The translations under genes were made by a program, and so were the position numbers. Shown in pieces: positions 1 through 5,770 of a DNA stretch of 6,575 bases; positions within the stretch are counted from its first letter, which is position 1, and each line of letters begins with the position of its first letter. The stretch is from a bacterium (lineage in GTDB: Bacteria; Bacillota_I; Bacilli_A; RFN20; UBA1709), in NCBI GenBank assembly GCA_012511355.1, contig JAAZGG010000129.1, positions 1 to 6,575 of the forward strand, written 5' to 3'. The notes beneath the pieces are model-generated. The model was given only the letters and a program-made list of their open reading frames with translations, had not been told where the DNA came from and did not search any database.

Positions 1-405
1 GCGTAATAAATCCACTTTTTTATGTAATGAAATACGTAATTCTTCTATCAAACCCACAAATTTTAATCCGGTTAACGAAGTAGAAATGCAAAGATCAATA
101 TCGCTTGTATCGGTAGGATTGCCCTTGGCATAACTGCCAAACAAATAACAGAATTCTATTTTGTCGGCATATTTGTCAAATATAGATTTTGTTACATTTT
201 TAATCATATCAATACTAAGTATTCCTTTGTCTTCGGTTATCTCGTACTTTGATTTAAGCAAGTTAATAATGGATTTTCTTTTTAAAATATCACCATGGTT
301 TTCGTCATATTCATATCGCTTATAGGTACGTAGAGGCACGCCAACAGCATCGGCTGCCGTTTGTATTGTAATCCCAAGACTATTTCTATACTCTCTTAAA
401 TTCAT
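1..405 (-). CDS. HTH-domain nucleotidyltransferase (MNT type), partial, C-terminus cut by window edge
   Basis: This open frame starts at an ATG (405-403) and runs off the left edge after 135 codons with no stop. Residues 1 to about 55 look like an Xre-type helix-turn-helix (LREYRNSLGITIQTAADA, then a GVP-RTY-RYE stretch). Residues 83-105 carry the polymerase-beta nucleotidyltransferase signature: GSYAKG at 90-95 and the metal-binding pair D102-I-D104. A plausible third acidic residue is D132 in KKVDLL near the cut end. In known families, small MNT proteins act as antitoxins (MntA with HEPN/HepT toxins, modifying them by adenylylation) or as orphan nucleotidyltransferases. The N-terminal HTH suggests DNA binding and autoregulation, which is inference. 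A GGTGG ribosome binding site (411-415) lies 5 bases before the ATG. The gene has its own promoter at 422-451. The next gene on this strand would be to the left, outside the window, so a HEPN partner cannot be checked. Domain call is confident; the biological role is open. Confidence 0.85.
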   Translation of the reverse strand, partial: MNLREYRNSLGITIQTAADAVGVPLRTYKRYEYDENHGDILKRKSIINLLKSKYEITEDKGILSIDMIKNVTKSIFDKYADKIEFCYLFGSYAKGNPTDTSDIDLCISTSLTGLKFVGLIEELRISLHKKVDLLR

Positions 406-421
406 TTTTACCACCAACGAT

Positions 422-451
422 ATAATAATAAATAATGGCATCTTTTGTCAA
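422..451 (-). promoter_or_regulatory. Sigma-A-like promoter of the HTH-MNT gene
   Basis: On the minus strand a perfect -35 box TTGACA (451-446) is followed by an 18-base spacer and a -10 box TATTAT (427-422, five of six consensus bases). The expected transcription start is near 415, which would leave a very short leader or start close to the GGTGG ribosome site at 411-415, so the exact start is uncertain. A TGCCA half-site (440-436) lies inside the spacer, and two full dyads lie just upstream, which suits a repressed or autoregulated promoter (inference). Confidence 0.6.
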
Positions 452-507
452 TAGGAAAAGTGCCAATTTGGCACCAATAAACATAGAAAAAGTGCCATTA
501 TGGCACT
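451..507 (-). repeat. Two near-identical dyad units, 32 bp apart (operator and/or tandem terminator)
   Basis: Unit A (507-483 read on the minus strand) and unit B (475-451) match at 21 of 25 positions. Each contains a perfect inverted repeat: AGTGCCATTATGGCACT at 491-507 and GTGCCAATTTGGCAC at 460-474. Their centres, 499 and 467, are 32 bp apart, about three helical turns. A third copy of the half-site (GGCA at 437-440) falls in register, 33 bp further on, between the -35 and -10 boxes of the HTH-MNT promoter. Phased dyads beside a promoter suggest operators bound by the HTH-MNT protein itself. On the minus strand each dyad is also followed by T-runs, so a terminator role is equally possible. 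Confidence 0.7.
483..507 (-). terminator. Possible intrinsic terminator of the nuclease gene
   Basis: Read on the minus strand, a 7-bp stem AGTGCCA/TGGCACT with a 3-base loop is followed by TTTTTCTAT. It begins 11 bases after the nuclease TAA stop (521-519). A second, similar stem with TTTTCC follows at 474-455. The T-runs lie only on the minus-strand side, which supports termination of the def-nuclease transcript. The stem is short, and the same sequence may be an operator. Confidence 0.45.
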
Positions 508-518
508 AATTGTTTTGT

Positions 519-1400
519 TTATGACCAAATTAGGTCAGCAAATTCAGGATGATCAATGAAGGCATTGCGATTGTTTTGGACGGAATAGATATATTCGTTA
601 CGGTTTCTTTCTAAATCATCAACGGGGTCATCGTTATGCCACTGGAGTAATAAAGTATAACTCCCATCTTTGATTGGACTATGTTCTGTTTCTGAAAAGC
701 GAGTTTCTAATTCAGAGTAGCGCACAATAAGATACATGATAATACGAGCAATGTCACCTTTAACTTCGTCTAGTGGCTCCCAATAGTTATTATCTGAATA
801 GCCGACAATTTTCTCGCCATATTTAGTTGTAGCAGTGTAGCTATTACCTAGTTCAGCAAAGGGTTTATTTCCTCTAGAAGTATTAACATTAGGAGCAGTT
901 GGTCGTATATGGTGGAGATCAGAGCCAGCTAGTTCTCTACCAAAGCCACCCAAGGATTGAGGCCAGACGTGTTCACGGTTAAAGGTTACTCCGTTATCCC
1001 AAGCACCCAAAACCGATTCACGACTATAAAAAAGAATTAGATTTCCCGCTTGATTAGGATCAGCATCACTACCAACAAACATATAACGAATCTCGCTATA
1101 AGTTGTTTGATAATGATTATTTGTCATAATGGTTCTTAAAGTGTTTTTAAGAATAAGTCCGCTTTGTTCTGTTGCCGCACCATAGTAAGATGATGAGGAA
1201 CTACTAGGAGAACTAGTAGAGGAAGAACTAGAACTTGATGAAGTGGAGGAACTTGAGCTTGTGGTAGAGGTACTTGAACTTGTAGTAGAACTATTGCTTG
1301 TTGAACTAGAACTTGTTTGTTTATTACAGGCAAGTAAAAGAAAGATGGTTAAAGTAAGTAGAGTAGAGAATAAGGCTTTTCTTCTAATGCGTTTAAACAT
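519..1400 (-). CDS. Secreted lipoprotein endonuclease I (EndA/NucM-type DNase)
   Basis: The product (293 aa from the ATG at 1400) is an exported nuclease anchored to the outer face of the membrane. Residues 1-24 form a lipoprotein signal peptide: positively charged start (KRIRRK), hydrophobic core, and lipobox LLAC with the lipidated Cys at 25. Residues 29-71 are an almost pure Ser/Thr linker. Residues from about 72 to the end match the endonuclease I family (ββα-Me nuclease): NREHVWPQS at 141-149 with the likely catalytic His144, DLHHIRPTAPN at 161-171, SRGNKPF at 175-181, and the C-terminal signature with ERNRNEY and QNNRNAFIDHPEFADLIW. The family cuts DNA or RNA using a divalent metal. Likely roles are nucleotide scavenging or clearing extracellular DNA (inference). 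The longer frame opens at a TTG (1412), but GGTGG (1406-1410) sits 5 bases before the ATG at 1400, so that start is preferred. It lies 15 bases after def and is probably cotranscribed. Confidence 0.9.
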   Translation of the reverse strand: MFKRIRRKALFSTLLTLTIFLLLACNKQTSSSSTSNSSTTSSSTSTTSSSSSTSSSSSSSSTSSPSSSSSSYYGAATEQSGLILKNTLRTIMTNNHYQTTYSEIRYMFVGSDADPNQAGNLILFYSRESVLGAWDNGVTFNREHVWPQSLGGFGRELAGSDLHHIRPTAPNVNTSRGNKPFAELGNSYTATTKYGEKIVGYSDNNYWEPLDEVKGDIARIIMYLIVRYSELETRFSETEHSPIKDGSYTLLLQWHNDDPVDDLERNRNEYIYSVQNNRNAFIDHPEFADLIWS

Positions 1401-1405
1401 AAAAA

Positions 1406-1410
1406 CCACC
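1406..1410 (-). promoter_or_regulatory. Ribosome binding site deciding the nuclease start
   Basis: GGTGG on the minus strand lies 5 bases upstream of the ATG at 1400-1398. The alternative TTG at 1412-1410 overlaps this site and would add four residues (MVVF) before the signal peptide. The same GGTGG with the same 5-base gap precedes the HTH-MNT start. Confidence 0.6.
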
Positions 1411-1415
1411 AAAGA

Positions 1416-1991
1416 TTAGATTTCTAAAGCTCCAGGTATCTTTTTAAAGGGATCTTCTTTATCAATATGGTCATAGAAGAGAATGCCTTCAAGGTGATCT
1501 AATTCATGTTGAATGACAATCGCTTCATAGCCCCGTAGTTTAACAGTTAACTCCTGTTCAGTTAGGGCATCGTAGCCTTGAACAGTTACAAAGGCGGCTC
1601 TAGGAACATAACCCTTGTGTTCTTCAGTAATGGAAAGGCAGCCCTCACCAGCGATGATGTAGGCTTTTCTTTGGGCATAAGAGATAATTTTAGGATTTAT
1701 GAAAGCAAAACTAGTCACCGAAGTGACTTTTTCTTTATCATTTTCATCATTAAAATTTTCAATTCCAATTGCACAGATGCGCTTTAAAACTCCTAGTTGT
1801 GGGGCAGCTGGGCCAACCCCAGCACGAAGATTATATTTTTCGATATTTTCAGGCTTTTGCGTGAAGGCTAGGTAGTCATGAAGATATTTAGCAAAATCAC
1901 GATCTTCTTGACTATAGGGTTTTTTAACCTTTTTAGATTTCTTTCTTAAAAGTTTATTGCCATCTTGGAGAATTGGTTTAGCTTCAAACAT
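1416..1991 (-). CDS. def: Peptide deformylase (type 2, Gram-positive)
   Basis: This cytoplasmic metalloenzyme removes the formyl group from the N-terminal methionine of new proteins. With the ATG at 1991 the product is 191 aa, the usual size for type 2 deformylases. All three family motifs are intact: GVGPAAPQLG at 58-67, EGCLS at 116-120 (metal ligand Cys118), and QHELDHLEG at 161-169, supplying His162 and His166 as ligands and Glu163 as catalytic residue. The insertion between motifs 1 and 2 (NFNDENDKEKV region) fits the type 2 class. An in-frame GTG at 2000 would add three residues, but it is part of the AGGAGGTG ribosome site (2005-1998), so the ATG 8 bases beyond AGGAGG is preferred. It leads a probable two-gene transcript with the nuclease gene 15 bases downstream. 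No metionyl-tRNA formyltransferase (fmt) gene is adjacent, although def-fmt is a common pairing elsewhere. Confidence 0.97.
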   Translation of the reverse strand: MFEAKPILQDGNKLLRKKSKKVKKPYSQEDRDFAKYLHDYLAFTQKPENIEKYNLRAGVGPAAPQLGVLKRICAIGIENFNDENDKEKVTSVTSFAFINPKIISYAQRKAYIIAGEGCLSITEEHKGYVPRAAFVTVQGYDALTEQELTVKLRGYEAIVIQHELDHLEGILFYDHIDKEDPFKKIPGALEI

Positions 1992-1997
1992 CTTTCC

Positions 1998-2005
1998 CAC
2001 CTCCT
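1998..2005 (-). promoter_or_regulatory. Strong ribosome binding site of def
   Basis: AGGAGGTG on the minus strand closely matches the complement of the 16S rRNA 3' end. It sits before the ATG at 1991 and overlaps the GTG at 2000-1998, which argues against that GTG as a start codon. Confidence 0.8.
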
Positions 2006-2015
2006 ATGCGAGTTA

Positions 2016-2044
2016 ATTATAAACTAGTACCCCTAAGAAAACAA
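2016..2044 (-). promoter_or_regulatory. Candidate promoter of def-nuclease
   Basis: On the minus strand a perfect -10 box TATAAT (2021-2016) is preceded, after a 17-base spacer, by TTGTTT (2044-2039), a weak -35 box. Expected start is near 2009, leaving a leader of about 18 bases that contains AGGAGGTG. The -10 box and spacing are good; the -35 box is poor. Confidence 0.6.
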
Positions 2045-2053
2045 TCAAAACAC

Positions 2054-2082
2054 TTGAGCAGTTCTGGACTAATTGTTAAAAT
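2054..2082 (+). promoter_or_regulatory. Candidate promoter of ylbF-rsmD
   Basis: TTGAGC (2054-2059) and TAAAAT (2077-2082) are separated by exactly 17 bases. This promoter diverges from the def promoter within the same 106-bp spacer. The predicted start, near 2089, would fall inside the AGAGGTG ribosome site (2086-2092), so either the start is a few bases earlier or the real promoter differs. Confidence 0.4.
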
Positions 2083-2097
2083 GATAGAGGTGAATAA

Positions 2098-2460
2098 ATG
2101 GAAATTGAAATTATTGAAAAGGTAAAACTTTTACGAGAGGCTTTGCTTAAGAATTCCAAGATTAAAGAGGTTAAAAGCAAGGAACAACTGATGTTAGCAA
2201 ACGAAGAAGTTGGTCTTTTAATCATGTCTTTTCAAGCGGCCCAAGAAGAATTAAAAGAGGCGATGCGTTTTAAACTTGAACTAAAGCCCTATCAACAAAA
2301 ACTCAGTCAGGCAAAAGAAGAACTCTATCAAAGACAAGAGGTTAAAGACTATCTTGAAGCTTTAAAGGTGGCTAATAGCCTTTTAAAAGAAATTAATGAT
2401 GAACTCTTTACTGAGTTTTCACCCCTGTCTTTTGGGCAGAGTTTATGGAGAAGTAAATAA
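2098..2460 (+). CDS. YlbF/YmcA-family protein
   Basis: The 120-aa product is a soluble, almost entirely helical, charged protein that fits the YlbF/YmcA (Com_YlbF) family. Residues about 5-40 and 45-105 form long amphipathic helices rich in Glu, Lys, Leu and Gln. In Bacillus subtilis, YlbF (RicF) works with YmcA (RicA) and YaaT (RicT) to affect RNase Y-dependent mRNA maturation, competence and biofilm formation. The assignment rests on fold-like features and on position: in B. subtilis ylbF also lies just upstream of ylbH (rsmD). This copy is about 30 residues shorter than I recall for B. subtilis YlbF and contains no cysteine, so it cannot supply ligands to the iron-sulfur cluster described for the Ric complex. 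AGAGGTG (2086-2092) precedes the ATG. Its TAA stop overlaps the rsmD ATG by one base (TAATG), implying translational coupling. Function in this organism is not established. Confidence 0.75.
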   Translation: MEIEIIEKVKLLREALLKNSKIKEVKSKEQLMLANEEVGLLIMSFQAAQEELKEAMRFKLELKPYQQKLSQAKEELYQRQEVKDYLEALKVANSLLKEINDELFTEFSPLSFGQSLWRSK

Positions 2461-2993
2461 TGCGAGTTATAGCAGGGAAGTATCGTTCTCGTCGCTTACT
2501 AGCCCCTAAAGGTTTAGATACGCGACCAAGTTTAGATAGCATTAAAGAAGCGATGTTTAATATTTTAGGTCAAGAAGTTATCGATGCCACCGTCTTAGAC
2601 TTATTTGCCGGAAGTGGGGCTTTAGGTATTGAAGCTCTATCGCGAGGTGCCAAGAAAGTTTACTTTAATGATGTGGCTAAAAAGGCCTACGATGTCATTA
2701 AAAAGAATCTCGAGAATTTAGGAATTGAATCAGGATATGCACTTACAAAACTATCTTATAAGGAAATGTTAAAAGTCCTGAATAATCAGGTAGATATTTT
2801 AATTCTAGATCCACCTTATAAACTGGGGATTTATGAAGAAATAATCTCTATGATGGAAGAAAGAAATTTGTTTAGTCCAAATATTAAAATCATGATTGAA
2901 ATGGACGAGGATTACGAATTAAAACTAAAGACTTCTTATCAAATTAAAGAGTATCATTATGGCAATAAAAAACTAGTCTATCTGTTTCGATAA
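2460..2993 (+). CDS. rsmD: 16S rRNA (guanine(966)-N2)-methyltransferase RsmD
   Basis: RsmD transfers a methyl group from S-adenosylmethionine to N2 of G966 (E. coli numbering) in 16S rRNA during 30S assembly. The 177-aa product is of normal family length. The N-terminal signature is MRVIAGKYRSRRL, followed by TRPSLDSIKEAMFNIL at 21-36. The SAM-binding motif I, DLFAGSGALGIEALSRGA, is at 47-64. The catalytic motif IV, DPPY, is at 117-120. The ATG at 2460 overlaps the ylbF stop. In many Firmicutes coaD follows rsmD directly; here the next gene is convergent rqcH, and the two stop codons abut with no base between them. The last seven codons form part of a terminator hairpin. Confidence 0.95.
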   Translation: MRVIAGKYRSRRLLAPKGLDTRPSLDSIKEAMFNILGQEVIDATVLDLFAGSGALGIEALSRGAKKVYFNDVAKKAYDVIKKNLENLGIESGYALTKLSYKEMLKVLNNQVDILILDPPYKLGIYEEIISMMEERNLFSPNIKIMIEMDEDYELKLKTSYQIKEYHYGNKKLVYLFR

Positions 2994-3001
2994 CTAGTTT
3001 T
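2969..3001. terminator. Bidirectional terminator hairpin across the rsmD and rqcH stop codons
   Basis: AAAACTAGT (2969-2977) pairs with ACTAGTTTT (2993-3001), and after one bulged C, TATC (2979-2982) pairs with GATA (2989-2992) around the loop TGTTTC. This gives 13 base pairs with one bulge. In the minus direction, which serves rqcH, the stem is followed by TTTTTT then ATTG. In the plus direction, which serves rsmD, it is followed by TTTTC. The stem is AT-rich, so strength is uncertain. It spans both stop codons (2991-2993 and 2994-2996). Confidence 0.6.
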
Positions 3002-4601
3002 CTTCAACTTTTTTAGGATCAATATAAATAGTTTTATAGGTTTTTAAAAGCACCAGCCCTGGTTTATTACTAGGGTGTTTTTTTACTTCTTTGACTAGGG
3101 TATAGTTAACAGGCACCGTGGAGGAGTAACGGGCTTTAGAAAAATAAGCGGCTAAATTAGCAGCGTAGCGAATCAGTTTCTCACTTAGCTTTTCACTACT
3201 GTGTACAACCACATGACTGCCAGGGTAGTCTTTAACGTGGAAGAAGTATTCGTTATATTTAGCAAGTTTATGAGTGAGATAGTCATTTTGGAAGTTATTC
3301 ATACCAACACTGATTTTGACATTATCAGGTCCATAATAAGTATGGGGCAAGTAACTTGTAACTTTTTTACGACTCTTTTTACTTGGAAGTTTTAGGTAAT
3401 TCTGTTCGGCTAGTTCTTGTTTTATTTGTTCTAGTTCATTTTTGCTAGCATCTTCGATCTGGATCTTTAAAAGTTCAAAATATTCATACTCATCTTTAGC
3501 AAGAGCAATTTGGTTTTTGAGTATTTCTTTAGAGTTTTGAAGTTTTTGATATCTTTTGTAAAACTTCTGAGCATTTTCTTTAAGATTAAAGCGTTCATCT
3601 AAAGGGATGATTATAGGTTCATCATAGTCTTCTAATGTCAGTTTTAATTCCTCTTTTTTAAGTTTTAAATCTTCCCCATAGGTATAGATTAAATCGGCAT
3701 ATTTTCTGAATTTTTCACTGTCGCCAGCTTTTTCTAATTCGCTTTCTAAGCGTTCGATTTTGGTGTTGTATTTTTTACTCTCCCGCTTTATTAAGCGCCT
3801 TAAATCACGCAGGGCCTCATCTTTTTTAACTTTTTGTTGGTAGTCTAAATAAAAGTTAACAAGGCCTTCATCCCATTTAAAGAGCTTAGGCTCTTCTTTC
3901 AGATGGGTAAAAGGAATTAGATGATAGTCATTTTTATAACAGTAAACAGTTGAACTGCTTAGCAGTTCTTGCATAATATTATTTAATTTTTCGCCCTTGT
4001 TTAAACGATAGCGCACTTCTTGCTCTAAGTTTTTAGAAAAGCCATAGAATTGACCACTTAAAGCATCATTAGGGTTATAGGAATCTAGTAGGGGGTCTTT
4101 TAGGGAAGGGGCAGGGGGAGGCTGATAGATAGCACCAGGCATAATGGTCCTTTTAGTGATAGGACCAAGGCGATGGAAACAATCAATGATGCTGTTATCT
4201 TCTTTAGCAAGAATGATGTTAGTCATTTTACCAGTCAATTCAATATAAAGGTGTTTAGTGGTGATTTCTCCTAACTCATCTTGTTTGCGAAAACTAATAC
4301 CCACTAGTCGATCAAGACCAAGTTGCTTAATATCTTTAATTCGCGCACCTTCAAGGTGTTGTCTTAAGATTTTACTAAAGTGTTTAGCTTCTAAGTTATC
4401 CTGATAACGTAGAGATGACAAGGTTAAGTAGGAAGCATTATTATTGATAGAGATCAAAAGATTGGTTTTAAGGGTAGGCTTAAAAAGGTTAAAGACAAAA
4501 TCGTTAGCCGTAACTTGGCTGATTTTGTTAACCTGACAATCGAGGATTTGTTCTTTTAAGAGTGCGACAACTCTTCTAAGCATTAAGCCATCAAAACTCA
4601 T
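2994..4601 (-). CDS. rqcH: Ribosome quality control protein RqcH (NFACT/FbpA family)
   Basis: RqcH is the bacterial NEMF/Rqc2 counterpart. It binds 50S subunits still carrying peptidyl-tRNA after a stall and recruits tRNA-Ala to add a C-terminal alanine tail that marks the chain for degradation. The 535-aa product is slightly shorter than the roughly 570 aa of B. subtilis RqcH. The NFACT-N domain opens with FDGLMLRRVV (3-12) and contains LRQHLEGARI (79-88) and the Asp97-Arg98 pair, at the same positions as the D97/R98 pair needed for tailing in B. subtilis. A middle helix-hairpin-helix and charged coiled-coil region follows at about 200-420. The NFACT-R domain lies at about 422-515, with VGMNNFQNDYLT (432-443) and FFHVKDYPGSHVV (453-465). 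Older databases call this family fibronectin-binding protein A; the intracellular role is the better supported one. The SD (AGAGGTG) overlaps the stop of the DUF819 gene 9 bases upstream. Confidence 0.95.
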   Translation of the reverse strand: MSFDGLMLRRVVALLKEQILDCQVNKISQVTANDFVFNLFKPTLKTNLLISINNNASYLTLSSLRYQDNLEAKHFSKILRQHLEGARIKDIKQLGLDRLVGISFRKQDELGEITTKHLYIELTGKMTNIILAKEDNSIIDCFHRLGPITKRTIMPGAIYQPPPAPSLKDPLLDSYNPNDALSGQFYGFSKNLEQEVRYRLNKGEKLNNIMQELLSSSTVYCYKNDYHLIPFTHLKEEPKLFKWDEGLVNFYLDYQQKVKKDEALRDLRRLIKRESKKYNTKIERLESELEKAGDSEKFRKYADLIYTYGEDLKLKKEELKLTLEDYDEPIIIPLDERFNLKENAQKFYKRYQKLQNSKEILKNQIALAKDEYEYFELLKIQIEDASKNELEQIKQELAEQNYLKLPSKKSRKKVTSYLPHTYYGPDNVKISVGMNNFQNDYLTHKLAKYNEYFFHVKDYPGSHVVVHSSEKLSEKLIRYAANLAAYFSKARYSSTVPVNYTLVKEVKKHPSNKPGLVLLKTYKTIYIDPKKVEEN

Positions 4602-4610
4602 GCTTCACCT

Positions 4611-5768
4611 CTAAACGAAAGTAAAGTAGAGCAGGTAACCCAAAAAGGTTCCCATCGCATAACCAATTGAGCCACAGATAAGACCAGGGGCGGTTAGTTT
4701 TTCATTACCGATTTGTTTAGTTATGGCGGGGACAAAGGCCGGACTATAAACACCTGCTACTAAAGTAGTAATAGTCACATCAACATCTAAACCGAGTATC
4801 TTAGAGATAATAGTATGAATAACTAAAGTTCCTAAAGTAAAGAACATGAAAAGAAGGAAGATATTGATAATCTCCTTAGAGATCATGGAGAAATCTAAGA
4901 TGGAAGAGATGGCAAAAGAGAAGACTAAAATAAAGTATTGACCAAGACGGTAATGACCTTTGGTCTCAGAAACCTTTTTGACAAAGGAAAAACCGATGCC
5001 ACCAATTGTGGCTCCAAACATTAAAACAGGGACAAGATAGGCTTTACCAAGTAAAAGACCAATTCCTGCGCTTACCCCACAGCAAGCCAAGGATAAAAGG
5101 AAGGTAAAGATTAAGCCCCGATAACCTTTCAAACCAGCCTTACCAATCTTTACTTCTTCAAAGTTTTCTAACTCAATATCTTCTTTGAGATAGGATTCTT
5201 CTTTTTCTCCGGTCAAGATTTTAGAAAGTAAGGGTTTAGCAATAGATAACAAGAAAAGATAAAATATACCCCCAAAGATCATGTCTGATAGATTGGCATA
5301 ACCAATAATACGGCTTGGGACCTTTAAAATTTCGCCTATGGCATTAAGGTTAGGAGTGCCACCGGTATACAAACCTACTCCCATGGCGGATAGTTCCGCG
5401 CCATATTCTAAATTACGACCAAAGGCATAGTAAAAAACGGTGACGGTTATAACAACAGAAATAATTAAAGAAATCCAAGAAAGAATAGTTTTCTTCGATA
5501 GTTTTTTAACTTCTTTAATGTTACTAGAAAAGAGCAGTAAAGGAATGGCAAGGGCGATGATGATAAAGGAACCATCTTCGCCGATGGTCTTATCTAAAAC
5601 AAGGTTTGCGTCTCCTAAGTTAAGTAAGTAGATAATCAAAGCAAAAATAATGCCACAAAGATAAGTCATGGCAATCGGGCCAATAAAACTGATTAATTTG
5701 GTGTTTTGAAAGCGATAGATTAAAAGGGGAACGCCAACAGTTAGAATGATTTGTATAGCTAGTAACAT
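4611..5768 (-). CDS. DUF819-family integral membrane protein (YjcL-like)
   Basis: The 385-aa product is a polytopic membrane protein with about ten hydrophobic segments and a hydrophilic, acidic and lysine-rich loop at 185-218 that divides it into two halves. Features that match DUF819 are PLLLFSSNIKEVKK (76-89), the conserved YTGGTPNLNAIG loop (134-145), AGVYSPAFVPA (338-348), and the C-terminal PGLICGSIGYAMGTFLGY (361-378). Glycine- and proline-rich re-entrant-like segments in both halves resemble those of secondary transporters with inverted repeats, so transport is likely but the substrate is unknown. The family includes B. subtilis YjcL, of similar length. It begins 2 bases after the GNAT-like gene, with GGAGG (5776-5780) inside that gene's end, and ends 9 bases before rqcH, so it is the middle gene of an operon. 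No functional link with rqcH is known. Confidence 0.85.
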   Translation of the reverse strand: MLLAIQIILTVGVPLLIYRFQNTKLISFIGPIAMTYLCGIIFALIIYLLNLGDANLVLDKTIGEDGSFIIIALAIPLLLFSSNIKEVKKLSKKTILSWISLIISVVITVTVFYYAFGRNLEYGAELSAMGVGLYTGGTPNLNAIGEILKVPSRIIGYANLSDMIFGGIFYLFLLSIAKPLLSKILTGEKEESYLKEDIELENFEEVKIGKAGLKGYRGLIFTFLLSLACCGVSAGIGLLLGKAYLVPVLMFGATIGGIGFSFVKKVSETKGHYRLGQYFILVFSFAISSILDFSMISKEIINIFLLFMFFTLGTLVIHTIISKILGLDVDVTITTLVAGVYSPAFVPAITKQIGNEKLTAPGLICGSIGYAMGTFLGYLLYFTFV

Positions 5769-5770
5769 AT

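Noticed and set aside
460..507. Dyads as a CRISPR array or IS terminal repeats
   Set aside because: There are only two full units, with a 7-base gap too short to be a spacer, and no transposase or target-site duplication is visible.
1136..1333. Small minus-strand frame rich in Val, Leu, Pro and Gln repeats
   Set aside because: It is the Ser/Thr linker of the nuclease read in another frame, with no ribosome binding site and no family features.
1578..1787. Plus-strand frame of 69 codons inside def
   Set aside because: It lies opposite the conserved def coding sequence and has no recognisable domain.
2006..2097. Riboswitch or T-box upstream of def or ylbF
   Set aside because: The divergent spacer is only 106 bp, is filled by promoter and ribosome-site signals, and leaves leaders too short for a structured regulator.
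3201..3395. Plus-strand frame of 64 codons opposite rqcH
   Set aside because: It is the complement of the conserved NFACT-R region and has no independent support.
5440..5631. Plus-strand frame of 63 codons opposite the DUF819 gene
   Set aside because: It is the complement of transmembrane codons, without a convincing ribosome site or family match.
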